64,000 bases of DNA from Solitalea longa. GTDB lineage: Bacteria > Bacteroidota > Bacteroidia > Sphingobacteriales > Sphingobacteriaceae. Below are positions 7,953-16,803 of this stretch, one piece after another. Numbering within the stretch: position 1 is the first letter of the stretch; the number at the start of each line of letters is the position of its first letter. Below the pieces are notes generated by a model. That model had not been told where the DNA came from, did no database searches, and saw only the letters and a program-made list of their open reading frames with translations. The stretch spans positions 281,500 to 345,499 of the forward strand of contig NZ_PQVF01000006.1 of assembly GCF_002920915.1 (NCBI RefSeq), given 5' to 3'. Position numbers and translations under genes: made by a program.

Positions 7953-8474
7953 TTAGTCTTGCATTAATTTTTCGATCTCATGATCGATACGGAATAATCC
8001 GGTGCCTTCAGTGCCAATTAGTTCGTAAAGCTCAATGGCTCTGCGGGCAGTTTGTTCTTCTTCGAGTTGTTCATCCAAAAACCAGTCTAAGAATTTCGCG
8101 GTTTGAAAATCTTTTGATTTATGGCACTGGTCAACAATTCTATTAAAGTTTTCAGTGATCTTAATTTCCATTTCAAGCGCCATAATCAACAAGTCATGTA
8201 AGTTGTTAAAGTTCTTTGGTACATTTTTAACCTCTGGAGAAGCAGGGTGGCCACCGGCATCGTTAACGAAGTCGAAGATCTTCATCATATGAGTGCGTTC
8301 TTCGGCAGATTGATGACGATAGAATTTTGCCGCACCTTGTAATCCCTGAACATTGCACCAAGCCGACATGGCTAAATAAGCTGCTGATGAATGAGCTTCC
8401 ATTGCAATTTGCTCGTTCAAAAGCTCTTCGATATTTTCTTGTAATGAGGTTTTAAGTCTTAATGAAGTTTTCAT
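7953..8474 (-). CDS. ftnA: non-heme bacterial ferritin
   Basis: A 173-residue four-helix iron-storage protein of the FtnA type. The ferroxidase residues are visible with the family spacing: Glu26 in NEQIAMEAHSSAAYLAMSAW, then Glu59 and His62 in SAEERTHMMKI. The later FLDWFLDEQLEEEQTAR helix supplies further ligands. The protein oxidises Fe(II) and stores Fe(III) in a 24-mer in the cytosol. It is a single-gene unit with its own terminator. Confidence 0.95.
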   Translation of the reverse strand: MKTSLRLKTSLQENIEELLNEQIAMEAHSSAAYLAMSAWCNVQGLQGAAKFYRHQSAEERTHMMKIFDFVNDAGGHPASPEVKNVPKNFNNLHDLLIMALEMEIKITENFNRIVDQCHKSKDFQTAKFLDWFLDEQLEEEQTARRAIELYELIGTEGTGLFRIDHEIEKLMQD

Positions 8475-8569
8475 GGCATTATTATTTATATAGCAATTTA
8501 CAGCATAGAAATAATAATGTTTGTATTAAACAGCAATTTGGAAATTTTATAAATAAGGTAGAAAGGAGT

Positions 8570-8941
8570 TTAGTAAACTGCCAATTCTTCTTCTGAAGGG
8601 ATATTTAAGTTGTATTCCATACTTACGCCCGAACGGGTAAGTACATCTTTTAGTGAAAAATAGAAATGCGCAGTATTCAGTAAATCGCGTAAACGGAGGG
8701 TTTCCGTTAGATCGTAAATAGTTGATTTGCTTCGGATGGTGAAACTGAATTGGTGAAAATCATCGTCGGTATTGGTGTCTAATAAAATTCCTTCCCAGTC
8801 AATGTCGTTAACACGCTGACGCAGCAATAAAAATTCGCAGATACGTAATGATGACTTCTTTCCATTTACTTCTAACAATAAACCGGCTTTAGCTGCATCA
8901 ATGTAAATTCCGCCTAACTCGTTCTTGCACACTAATTTCAT
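8570..8941 (-). CDS. conserved hypothetical protein
   Basis: A 123-residue soluble protein with no signal peptide or membrane segment and no recognised domain. The start is supported by the single ATG at 8941. It has a basic/hydrophobic alternating pattern compatible with a small alpha/beta fold. It is flanked by ferritin and the response regulator, all on the minus strand but separated by about 80-95 bp, so operon membership is uncertain. Confidence 0.65.
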   Translation of the reverse strand: MKLVCKNELGGIYIDAAKAGLLLEVNGKKSSLRICEFLLLRQRVNDIDWEGILLDTNTDDDFHQFSFTIRSKSTIYDLTETLRLRDLLNTAHFYFSLKDVLTRSGVSMEYNLNIPSEEELAVY

Positions 8942-9022
8942 GGCTACAAAAATACATTTATTTAGATTGGTTACAAATAGAAAGAAGAATAATTAAACGC
9001 TAAGTTTAATACTCAAACTTAC

Positions 9023-9661
9023 CTATTGAATTAATCCTCTTTTGATGGCTTCTTTCACTAATCCAGCCGTGTTTTTAATGTTTAATTTCTGAGAAAGATT
9101 CAGGCGATGTGTTTCAACTGTTCGTAAACTGATAAACAAAAGGTCAGCTATTTCCTGGTTGCTTTTTTCTTCGGCTACCAGTTTAAGTATTTCTTTTTCC
9201 CGTTTGGTGAGTGGTATCTCGTACGATGAAACTTTTTTACCCGACAGGCTTTCTTCGAGCAATATTTTCTGAATTTGCGGGTCGATAAATTGCTGTCCGT
9301 TATAAACCGCTTCAATCGCTTCTATTAGCGTATTTTGATCAGTGTTCTTTAACAGATAGCCCGAAACACCATTACGGATCATCTGTTTTACGTAATGCGA
9401 TTCTTCAAAACTGGTTAGTGTGATGATTTTTATACCTGGGTAGGTTTTAACAATTATGGGACAAAGTTCTATCCCTGTCATTCCGGGCATTTGAATATCC
9501 AACAGCAAAACATCGGGTTGCGCAAGAGCCAGCGAATCCAGCAATTCTTTTCCATTAATATTGGTTGAAATAATGGAAATCCCATCGTGCTTCTCCAGCA
9601 TTGTTTTCAACCCGTTTATAACCATAATATGGTCGTCGGCAATAGTTAAAGTAATCGGCAT
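9023..9661 (-). CDS. NarL/FixJ family response regulator
   Basis: A 212-residue two-component regulator. The receiver domain covers about 1-120: acidic pair Asp9-Asp10, phospho-acceptor Asp55 in LLLDIQMPG, Thr82 and Lys104. The LuxR-type HTH is at about 147-210 (LTKREKEILKLVAEEKSNQE, IADLLFISLRTVETHR). It is expected to bind DNA when phosphorylated by the kinase encoded 14 bp upstream on the same strand. The regulated genes are unknown. The outer-membrane protein genes divergent to the operon are plausible targets by position only. Confidence 0.95.
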   Translation of the reverse strand: MPITLTIADDHIMVINGLKTMLEKHDGISIISTNINGKELLDSLALAQPDVLLLDIQMPGMTGIELCPIIVKTYPGIKIITLTSFEESHYVKQMIRNGVSGYLLKNTDQNTLIEAIEAVYNGQQFIDPQIQKILLEESLSGKKVSSYEIPLTKREKEILKLVAEEKSNQEIADLLFISLRTVETHRLNLSQKLNIKNTAGLVKEAIKRGLIQ

Positions 9662-9675
9662 ATTATTCCCCTTTA

Positions 9676-11628
9676 TTAAGCTAATTCACTGCTTGCAAGT
9701 ACTTTTAGTCGGGCTATATCAAATTCAAGGTAAATAGTGGTGCCCTTTTTCTCTTCCGAATCAATTTTCATGCTGCCATTAAACGATTCGACCCTTGAGT
9801 GAAGGCTTGACAAGCCAATACCATTTTTGCTCGTTCCATTTTGATTAAAACCTTTACCATCATCTTCTACCGTAATAGACAATAGCTCATCGTGGCAGCT
9901 GATCTGCACAATGGCTTCTTTCGCTTCCGAATGTTTGATCACATTGTTAACCAGCTCCTGCACAATTCGATATACCGAAAGTTCAAAGCTTTGTTTAAAG
10001 CGCGGAATATCACCAAGGGCGACAAACTCAACGTATGTTAAAGGATTGTTTATGCGCTGGCAGAAGAGTGCTAATGCCTCTTTAAGTCCGTGAGTTAATA
10101 GCAACTCCGGCATCAGGTTATGGGAAGTTTTACGCACTTCGGTGGCCGATTCATCAAGTAAACTCAGTGCCGTATCAAATCCCTGGATGTTATTCATTTG
10201 AGGATTCTCATTTTTGATCACACTAAAATGCATTTTGGCCGCCGATAACATTCCACCAACTCCGTCGTGCAAATCTTTGGCAATACGGGTGCGTTCTTTT
10301 TCTTCGCCGTTGATCATGGCCTCCAGTAGCTGTACCTCTTTTTCTTTATCGAGTGCGATCAGTTTTTGTTTATGTAGTTTTTGTCTGTTCTGATAAGTCA
10401 GGTAGGTAATTAAAACAATCGTCAGCAATAATCCAATAACCGATATCGTAATGGTGATCCAGGTGTTTCTCCACTGTATCTGTAAATCTTTTTCAGCTAT
10501 TTGTAATTTATTGCTTGTCAGTTGTTTGTCTTTTTCAGAGGTTTGGTATTTAACCTCCAGTTCATGTATCGTCTTTACCTGAGTTTCATTAAATATTTTA
10601 TCGTTTAGTTCTTTAGCCAGTTTTTGATATTTGTAAGCTTGTTTAAAGTCATTTTTGGTCTCATAGAGTTCCTGTAAAATAGTATAACAATCTAGGGTAA
10701 TGTCTGATGCTTCAATCTTTTTTGATTGTTCGAGTGCATCAAACAGCATGGATTCCGCCTTTTTGTAGTTTCCGCTTAAAAAATAAAACCGGGCAATTAT
10801 TGGTTTAATACGTTCGGTCTCATAGGGGATACCCATTAGCAGCGAGTATTGCAAACTTCTTTCGGAATAAATAATAGCCGATTGATAATCTTTTTTGGTG
10901 CCAAAATAATCACCAATGTTAAAGGATGCGAGTTTCATTACATAGTTGTTATGAGATAACTCGCCAATTTTTAAAGCTTCCAACTGTTTTTGATAAAACT
11001 CTTCTTTTTTACCAAGGTCATCCATAATTGTTCCCTGGTTAATGAGCGCTATGCCCATGGTAGTCGAATCTTTGCTTTTTTTAGCCAGCTGAAATGCTTT
11101 TAAATAGTAATCATACGCTTTTTGAGGCTGTTTTAACTTGCGGAACACCATGCCCATATTGCTGTATCCACGTCCCGCCGATTCGGTAAGGCCATATTGT
11201 TGCGAAACATCAACCGCTTTTTGGTAATAGAGTAAAGCACTGTCTGATTTATCCTGAAGCTGGTAAGTGTTGCCAATGTTGCTAAGGCAAGAACTGATGC
11301 CTTTACCGTGTTTTATGGGCCGGTATTGAGCAATGGCCTCATGAAAAAACTTGCGGGCTTTTTCATATTCGGCCAGTTCATAATTGATGATACCCGTATT
11401 ATGCAGCGATTTAGCCACACCAAAAGGATAATTGATCTTTTTGCTGGTGGTGATAATAGTTTGATAGAGGTTCAAGGCTTTCTGCTTGTCAATATCTATC
11501 AATACAGAAGCCGAATCCAGTAATTTTTTAACGGAATTACTGTCTTGCTTTTGTCCATATACAGTTGTTGCACTCCCCACAGATAAACAACAAACTGCAT
11601 AAAAACAGAATGATCTTTTGAATAACAT
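9676..11628 (-). CDS. TPR-sensor histidine kinase (HisKA_3 type)
   Basis: A 650-residue sensor kinase. The chosen start is the ATG at 11628, which opens the signal peptide MLFKRSFCFYAVCCLSVGSA. The next upstream in-frame start would be a TTG. The periplasmic part (about 40-360) is built of tetratricopeptide repeats, and a coiled segment leads to one transmembrane helix near 389-412 (WITITISVIGLLLTIVLI). The HisKA_3 dimerisation box RIAKDLHDGVGG holds the phospho-histidine near residue 454. The HATPase domain shows the N-box ELVNNVIKHS near 558 and DDGKGFN/GIGLSS G-boxes near 590-606. It is the partner of the downstream NarL regulator. Confidence 0.94.
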   Translation of the reverse strand: MLFKRSFCFYAVCCLSVGSATTVYGQKQDSNSVKKLLDSASVLIDIDKQKALNLYQTIITTSKKINYPFGVAKSLHNTGIINYELAEYEKARKFFHEAIAQYRPIKHGKGISSCLSNIGNTYQLQDKSDSALLYYQKAVDVSQQYGLTESAGRGYSNMGMVFRKLKQPQKAYDYYLKAFQLAKKSKDSTTMGIALINQGTIMDDLGKKEEFYQKQLEALKIGELSHNNYVMKLASFNIGDYFGTKKDYQSAIIYSERSLQYSLLMGIPYETERIKPIIARFYFLSGNYKKAESMLFDALEQSKKIEASDITLDCYTILQELYETKNDFKQAYKYQKLAKELNDKIFNETQVKTIHELEVKYQTSEKDKQLTSNKLQIAEKDLQIQWRNTWITITISVIGLLLTIVLITYLTYQNRQKLHKQKLIALDKEKEVQLLEAMINGEEKERTRIAKDLHDGVGGMLSAAKMHFSVIKNENPQMNNIQGFDTALSLLDESATEVRKTSHNLMPELLLTHGLKEALALFCQRINNPLTYVEFVALGDIPRFKQSFELSVYRIVQELVNNVIKHSEAKEAIVQISCHDELLSITVEDDGKGFNQNGTSKNGIGLSSLHSRVESFNGSMKIDSEEKKGTTIYLEFDIARLKVLASSELA

Positions 11629-11764
11629 TTCTCTCAATTAAAGGCTTTGATAGGTAAAAAATAGCCAGGCAATGCATAAAACCGCAGAAATCCGTAAAGC
11701 TAAGTACTACTACTTATACTAATAAACCAGTATTTCCACAGAAAAAACGCCGCTTTTCAGCTGC

Positions 11765-11772
11765 TAAATTTG
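11765..11772 (+). promoter_or_regulatory. candidate -7 promoter box TAAATTTG
   Basis: This exact match to the Bacteroidota TAnnTTTG -7 element lies 66 bp before the outer-membrane protein start at 11839. No clean TTTG -33 box is found at the right spacing, so this is only a candidate. Confidence 0.4.
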
Positions 11773-11838
11773 CTTCAGTAAACTTAATAACTAATTGTTT
11801 ACCAATTACATTTCAAATAAAAATAAAAAAAAACAACA

Positions 11839-12366
11839 ATGAAAACATTCAAATTTCTACTGATCGCATTTGTTTTAACATTAACCTGCATTAAAACGCA
11901 TGCACAAACTACCCTGGGCAAGTATTCGGTAAATGCCGGGTTTGGGGTTGGTACTTATGGTTTTGAAGGCTCAGGCGGTCTGCCGCTAACTGCTTCGGTT
12001 GAGCGCACATTTGCAAGCAACATCAGCGCAGGTGTACATCTAATGTATGTACAAACCAAATACGATTCGGATATCAGGTATTCCAATATGGTGCTTGGCT
12101 TAAGAGGATCGTATCATTTCAATGAACTATTTAAAATTGAAAATCCCAAGATCGACTTGTATGGTGGTGCCGGATTGCTTTATCGTCATTATAAAGTGAA
12201 ATATACCGGCGACGATGAGTTCTATGGAATTTCATCATCAGATGGTGAGGTTGGTGTTGACCTGCACGTAGGGGGTCGCTATATGTTCACCAACCATGTG
12301 GGTGCCCACGCCGAATTAGGCTACGGGGTTTCACCAGTGCAATTGGGTGTTGCCTTTAAGTTTTAA
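11839..12366 (+). CDS. small outer-membrane beta-barrel protein
   Basis: A 175-residue exported protein with signal peptide MKTFKFLLIAFVLTLTCIKT, cleaved after HAQ. The mature part is an eight-stranded-barrel-like pattern of alternating residues (VNAGFGVGTYGFEG, LGLRGSYHFNELF, DLYGGAGLLYRHYKV). It ends in aromatic VQLGVAFKF, the usual C-terminal Phe of outer-membrane barrels. It belongs to the OmpW/opacity-like outer-membrane group. The role is unknown. It is divergent from the two-component operon. Confidence 0.85.
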   Translation: MKTFKFLLIAFVLTLTCIKTHAQTTLGKYSVNAGFGVGTYGFEGSGGLPLTASVERTFASNISAGVHLMYVQTKYDSDIRYSNMVLGLRGSYHFNELFKIENPKIDLYGGAGLLYRHYKVKYTGDDEFYGISSSDGEVGVDLHVGGRYMFTNHVGAHAELGYGVSPVQLGVAFKF

Positions 12367-12476
12367 TAGTTGATAAACATCTACTGTCACGTTGCTTTCC
12401 ACAAAAATCTTTGCTCTCAGATGAGGGAAATTAAACGAGAATCAAATAAATATTGAAAAATAAAAACAAAACGAAC

Positions 12477-12983
12477 ATGAAAACGAACAAAATGATTACA
12501 CTGATCTTAACAGGAGTTTTATTGATCAGCGGATTTACAGCATGCAAAAAAGATAAAGATGATGATGGACCATCTGGCGGATCTAAATCTGAATTGTTGG
12601 ACAAAAAATGGAAAATCACTGGGATGACCATTGCTCCGGGTCTGGATATTGATGGCGACGGAGATTTAGAAACCGATGTATTTGGCTTTACTCAGGAGTG
12701 TGCAAAAGATGATTACGTGATCTTTAAAAAGGGTGGAGTATCTGAAGCCTACTCGGGTAATACTCTTTGCGATGGTGAAGATGGTAAAGTTGAAAAAGGA
12801 ACCTGGTCTTTTGAATCGAACAATACAAAAGTGAAAGTGATAGATAGTGATGGTATCACTTACATCTGGGACATAATTTCTCTCAATAACAACACATTTA
12901 AAGTAAGCTACACCGAATCATTTGAAGTTGAAGAAGGTCAGGAAGTGACACAAACTGTTACGGCTACATTACAAGCGTTTTAA
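12477..12983 (+). CDS. lipocalin-like lipoprotein
   Basis: A 168-residue lipoprotein. The start chosen is the ATG at 12477 (MKTNKMITLILTGVLLISGF, then TAC with Cys23). An upstream TTG is in frame but gives a poorer signal. An Asp-rich linker (KDKDDDG) follows the lipid site. The body has the LLDKKWKITGMTI opening and KGTWSFESNNTKVKV strand typical of the lipocalin-like DUF4923/DUF5004-type Bacteroidota lipoproteins. IDGDGDLETDVFG looks like a calcium-binding loop. It is probably anchored in the outer membrane. The terminator at 13027 closes the unit. Confidence 0.8.
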   Translation: MKTNKMITLILTGVLLISGFTACKKDKDDDGPSGGSKSELLDKKWKITGMTIAPGLDIDGDGDLETDVFGFTQECAKDDYVIFKKGGVSEAYSGNTLCDGEDGKVEKGTWSFESNNTKVKVIDSDGITYIWDIISLNNNTFKVSYTESFEVEEGQEVTQTVTATLQAF

Positions 12984-13026
12984 TTGTTGTTGGTTCAAAC
13001 TTTGGGACCCCCAATCTCGAAGTGTT

Positions 13027-13053
13027 AAAAGCCGCTGATAAAGCGGCTTTTTT
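13027..13053. terminator. bidirectional rho-independent terminator
   Basis: A perfect 10-bp stem AAAAGCCGCT / AGCGGCTTTT with a 5-nt loop has T runs on both strands. It lies between the converging lipoprotein gene (ends 12983) and barrel gene (ends 13084) and can serve both. Confidence 0.93.
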
Positions 13054-13083
13054 GTTGTCATCTCAACTTAACTACTTTTAATT

Positions 13084-15702
13084 TTATCCTTTAAAGCTCA
13101 ATAACCGGTAGGTAAAGCTCAGCATAAAATACTGCCGAACCGTATTCGATAATCGATCTTCAATTTGATTATTGGTGATGCTGCGGCTGGTATTGGTGTT
13201 TTGGTTTAATAGGTCAAAGGCCTCTAAACTTAACTTAGCTTTTTTACCTTTCAAAAACTCCTTATTCAGGCTTGCATTTAACAGGGTAACACCTTGTTTG
13301 GCCGATTGAATCTGGCTGGTATTTTTAGTATAGGTTAAGTCACTGCTCAGCGTAAAATTTCCCGGTAAAAAATAGCTGCAATTAAAATTGGAAGACAGGT
13401 TAAAATATTTGGCGTCTTTCAATCGGGGATCTGCATGGCTAACATTGTTATAATTAGCATTACAGTTTAAAAGCAGGTCTATTTTATTGTTATAGCGATA
13501 GTTCATGCCATACAGTAATCCATAACGACCGTTAATGGTGGCGCTAAGCACTCCATTTATGTTTGAAATACTTTTGCTAATAGCGGTGTTCAAGCCCGGT
13601 TTAAACTGAATCTTTTTGTAAGGCAAACCCCAGTTTACGAACAAATTAAGATTATAATTGCCCGACACGTTTTCAGGTTTGCTGATTTGCTTACCGGTAG
13701 TTGCATCAAATATATTGCTGTAGGTTATCTGGTTAAGAACAGTCGTAAAGTTCAGGTTGGCAAACATGCTTTGGTTAGAAGCCGGATTGAAACTTCTAAA
13801 GTTAAAACCTATTGAATTATTAAACTCCGGCTGAAGATTCGGATTTCCCATTCGTATGTATAAGGGGTTGCTGTTATCCGGAACCGCTTGTAAGTCGCTA
13901 ATGGCTGGCTGACGAATGTCTCCCTTATAATTGGCTCCAAAGCTTTTATTTTTTGAAATGGAGTAGTTTAAAGATGCCTGAGGGATGATACTGAACTTGT
14001 TTTGGGTGTAAACACTGTCTTTCGATAATGATTTACCTCTTAGATCCGTTTTTTGAACCGAAACACCCACCGAATAATCCATCTTAGTAGCACTTTCTCT
14101 TTTACTGTTAAGAGATAATCCTAACCGGTTATAATTAGTTCTGTTTCGGTATACATTGCTCAATAAACTGTTTTCTTTATCAAACTCATTGCTAAGCTCA
14201 TTGAAATCGTATGTATTTCGCGAACTGTTTTCAATACCGCTGTTAAAATCATACATCAATTTTATCGAAAGATTCTTAAAAACAGGTTCGGAATAAGCTA
14301 TATTCACCGCATTACTGCTCGAACTGGTGTTATTTACTTTCTTTTGATTGATGACCGTTTGCTGCAATGCTTCATTCAAATAATAGTTGCTTAGCGAATA
14401 ATTTAAGCCATCCTGATTATTTGATCGGAAACTGTTTGTAACCAACAGCATCAGGTGCCTTTGTGAGTTTTTAAATCGTTTCGAATAATTAATAGTGTTA
14501 ATAAAATCAGGGGATTTTGTATCGGAACCTGAACTTCGATCACCATCGTTTACTTTTTGATCATTATTTAACGATTCAAAAATATTGGATGATCGGTTAC
14601 TACTTGTGCGATAATTAATTCGTGGAGCAACTCTTAGTTTCGAAGAAGGATTGATCTTATATTCAAATTCTAAGTTAACTCCGTGGTTTTGACTGTTAGT
14701 TGAATTCGTTGACCGATCGGAGTAGAGTAAAGATCCTTCCTGAAGCGTGGTGTTTCTATAAAGCCTGCTCAATGATTCACCATTATTTAAGTTAAGCTGA
14801 TAGGAGAACGACAGGCTTGCCTTTTTACCGATAGGATTATTGAAATTGATGGCAGCCGTATAGATCTTTGACACGCCACCCTCGTTATCGGTACTATTGG
14901 CCGAACTCATTAACGACAATTGCTGCTCATTATTAAACCGATTTACGTTTAAATTACCTTTATACTGATTGTTGGTTCCTACTCCCGCTGAGGTATTACC
15001 GAAAATCCCTTTCTTTTTGTCTTTTTTAACAGTAAGGTTGATGATAACTCCTGTCAGGCCGTTTTCAGATTTTTCAGGATCGATCTGGATCACCTGGACC
15101 TTATTGATAATGCCTGCAGGAAGATTTTTCGTTGCCATTTTTAGGTCGTTTCCAAAAAATGGTTTTCCATCCACCAAAACGGTAGTTACTTTTTGTCCCT
15201 GGGTAGTAATGCTCCCGTCTTTATCCACTTCAATGCCTGGCAATTGCTTAATAACATCCTCTATTACGGCATGTTCAGGTGTTTTAAAAGAACCGGCATT
15301 AAATTCAACGGTATCTTTTTTTAAGATGATAGGAGGGGCTTCAGCAATTATCGTTACCTCATTAAGGCTGATCATTAATGAATCGAGTAAAATGTCGCCG
15401 AGGTTATGCTCAGGTTTTTCTTTAGTAAGTGTGAAAGTTTGGGTGGTGTTTTTATAGCCAAAAAAACTTGCGAATAGTTTATAATGAGCAGGGGCAAGAT
15501 TTTTTATTGTAAACGAACCATTTTTGTCGGTCATCCCTCCACGAATGGTCGAATCTTGCAAATTCATTACAGAGATAATACTTCCTTCAATTGCCTGAAG
15601 GTTCTTTGAATCTTTAATTTTACCACTAACTATGCCATGACTTTGGGCAAAAAGATCAGACGTAGCAATGCACAGTAATATTAGGATAAAGAAAGATCGC
15701 AT
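13084..15702 (-). CDS. TonB-dependent receptor-like outer-membrane protein (barrel_3 type)
   Basis: An 872-residue outer-membrane protein. The signal peptide MRSFFILILLCIATSDLFAQ is followed by a CarboxypepD-regulatory-like Ig domain (about 22-105, VSGKIKDSKNLQAIEGSIIS). A plug-like domain comes next (about 125-230: AVIEDVIKQLPGIEVDKDGS, VLVDGKPFFGNDLKMATKNL), then a long beta-barrel of the Outer_membrane_beta-barrel_3 family. The last residues FMLSFTYRLLSF fit a barrel terminus. No SusD partner lies beside it, so it is not a Sus-type transporter. The substrate is unknown. TATATTTG 24 bp upstream is a good -7 box. Confidence 0.9.
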   Translation of the reverse strand: MRSFFILILLCIATSDLFAQSHGIVSGKIKDSKNLQAIEGSIISVMNLQDSTIRGGMTDKNGSFTIKNLAPAHYKLFASFFGYKNTTQTFTLTKEKPEHNLGDILLDSLMISLNEVTIIAEAPPIILKKDTVEFNAGSFKTPEHAVIEDVIKQLPGIEVDKDGSITTQGQKVTTVLVDGKPFFGNDLKMATKNLPAGIINKVQVIQIDPEKSENGLTGVIINLTVKKDKKKGIFGNTSAGVGTNNQYKGNLNVNRFNNEQQLSLMSSANSTDNEGGVSKIYTAAINFNNPIGKKASLSFSYQLNLNNGESLSRLYRNTTLQEGSLLYSDRSTNSTNSQNHGVNLEFEYKINPSSKLRVAPRINYRTSSNRSSNIFESLNNDQKVNDGDRSSGSDTKSPDFINTINYSKRFKNSQRHLMLLVTNSFRSNNQDGLNYSLSNYYLNEALQQTVINQKKVNNTSSSSNAVNIAYSEPVFKNLSIKLMYDFNSGIENSSRNTYDFNELSNEFDKENSLLSNVYRNRTNYNRLGLSLNSKRESATKMDYSVGVSVQKTDLRGKSLSKDSVYTQNKFSIIPQASLNYSISKNKSFGANYKGDIRQPAISDLQAVPDNSNPLYIRMGNPNLQPEFNNSIGFNFRSFNPASNQSMFANLNFTTVLNQITYSNIFDATTGKQISKPENVSGNYNLNLFVNWGLPYKKIQFKPGLNTAISKSISNINGVLSATINGRYGLLYGMNYRYNNKIDLLLNCNANYNNVSHADPRLKDAKYFNLSSNFNCSYFLPGNFTLSSDLTYTKNTSQIQSAKQGVTLLNASLNKEFLKGKKAKLSLEAFDLLNQNTNTSRSITNNQIEDRLSNTVRQYFMLSFTYRLLSFKG

Positions 15703-15725
15703 TAATGGTTAGGTTAAATCGGGGC

Positions 15726-15733
15726 CAAATATA
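15726..15733 (-). promoter_or_regulatory. candidate -7 promoter box TATATTTG
   Basis: This exact TAnnTTTG match on the minus strand lies 24 bp before the barrel gene start at 15702. A TTG about 24 bp further upstream is a weak -33 candidate. Confidence 0.45.
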
Positions 15734-16335
15734 ATGATGTGAAAGTTGGTTTATTTTCAATTAGCATTTTCGTTACAAACAACCTTTAAATTCTGCTAAA
15801 AGAAAAAGGGCAATTTCTCAATTGCCCCTCTCTTGGTTTATTGTTTGGTTAAATATTATCGCTCTGAAAATCTTTGCATTAAGATTATTCAAATATCCTT
15901 CTTATTGTTATGTCAACCAATGGATTATACAATGTTAATCATGCACTTTTCCACTATTTTACAGTTGTTTTATTGTTGATTATCAATGTGTTAGTTGGTG
16001 TTTCTTGCCTGCCGGATTAAATGGATTTTTCAAGGCTTCTAAGCATCAATAAAAAATCAATCTTTTTTGAGTTGAAATGGCTTTTAACTGCAAGAGAGTA
16101 GCTTTTTTAAGGCTGAATACTGTTCGAATTTTCAAGCGAAAGCGAATAATTATAAATTTTTTGTATCTTAATATAACCCTGTTTTACAGTTCTTTAACTA
16201 AAAAAACAATTGGTTTTAAAAGCGCATTCCTTTCTTGTTAAGCGAAATCACTCTTGTTTAAGATTAATTACTATTACTAATTCTTTAAAAATCGCGACTT
16301 AAATACTGCGATTAAATCTTAAGATCAGGTATTGA
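15734..16335. other. intergenic region without recognised gene
   Basis: About 600 bp, AT-rich, between divergent genes. It has no open frame of protein-like character on either strand. It carries one strong minus-strand terminator hairpin (15798-15827) that no annotated gene explains. The rest holds the expected promoters for the divergent units, but none matches the consensus well. Confidence 0.6.
15798..15827 (-). terminator. orphan terminator-like hairpin
   Basis: Read on the minus strand, GGGCAATT-GAGA-AATTGCCC is a perfect 8-bp stem with a GNRA-type tetraloop, followed by TTTTTCTTTT. No minus-strand gene lies upstream between it and 16335. It may end an unannotated RNA or insulate the barrel gene promoter. 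Confidence 0.6.
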
Positions 16336-16776
16336 ATGTTTTTACAAGTTGTAATCAGCCTTGCCATCATTTCGGCAACTATCATTATTCATGGCCTGGG
16401 TTCTTCATGGGGGCTGAAATATTTATTACGAAGACACGACCCCCAAGATCGTGTATATGGCTTTGTTAAAACCATAAAAATTCTTTCAGCAACGGCAATT
16501 ATTTTAATGCTGATGCACTACCTGGAAATTGCCCTTTGGGCCATTGCCTATTTGTCGATTCCTGAACTTGATAAACTGAGCCACTGGGAGGAAGCCATTT
16601 ACTTTTCAACAGTTACCTACACAACTCTGGGTTATGGAGATATCACTCTTCCTCCAACATGGCGAATTATGAGTGGTTTTGAGGCTATGAACGGTATACT
16701 GCTGTTCGGCTGGTCAACTGCCATGTTTTATGCGGTGGTGCAGCGATTAGTGGTGTCAACGAAGCTAAAAGTCTGA
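16336..16776 (+). CDS. potassium channel-like protein (Ion_trans_2)
   Basis: A 146-residue membrane protein with an N-terminal helix (about 1-24), a second helix (about 50-72), a pore segment and a final helix (about 115-138). The pore holds FSTVTYTTLGYGDITLP near residues 91-106, with the K+ selectivity filter TLGYGD. The protein is short and has no cytosolic regulatory (RCK) domain. It probably forms a simple tetrameric cation channel in the inner membrane. The next gene, an AI-2E-type permease, starts 27 bp downstream and may be co-transcribed. Confidence 0.88.
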   Translation: MFLQVVISLAIISATIIIHGLGSSWGLKYLLRRHDPQDRVYGFVKTIKILSATAIILMLMHYLEIALWAIAYLSIPELDKLSHWEEAIYFSTVTYTTLGYGDITLPPTWRIMSGFEAMNGILLFGWSTAMFYAVVQRLVVSTKLKV

Positions 16777-16803
16777 TCCTTTATATAATAAAACTCTTAG
16801 GCT

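Noticed and set aside
14969..15457. 162-codon plus-strand frame inside the barrel gene
   Set aside because: It is a shadow of the barrel gene plug domain, which has clear family blocks.
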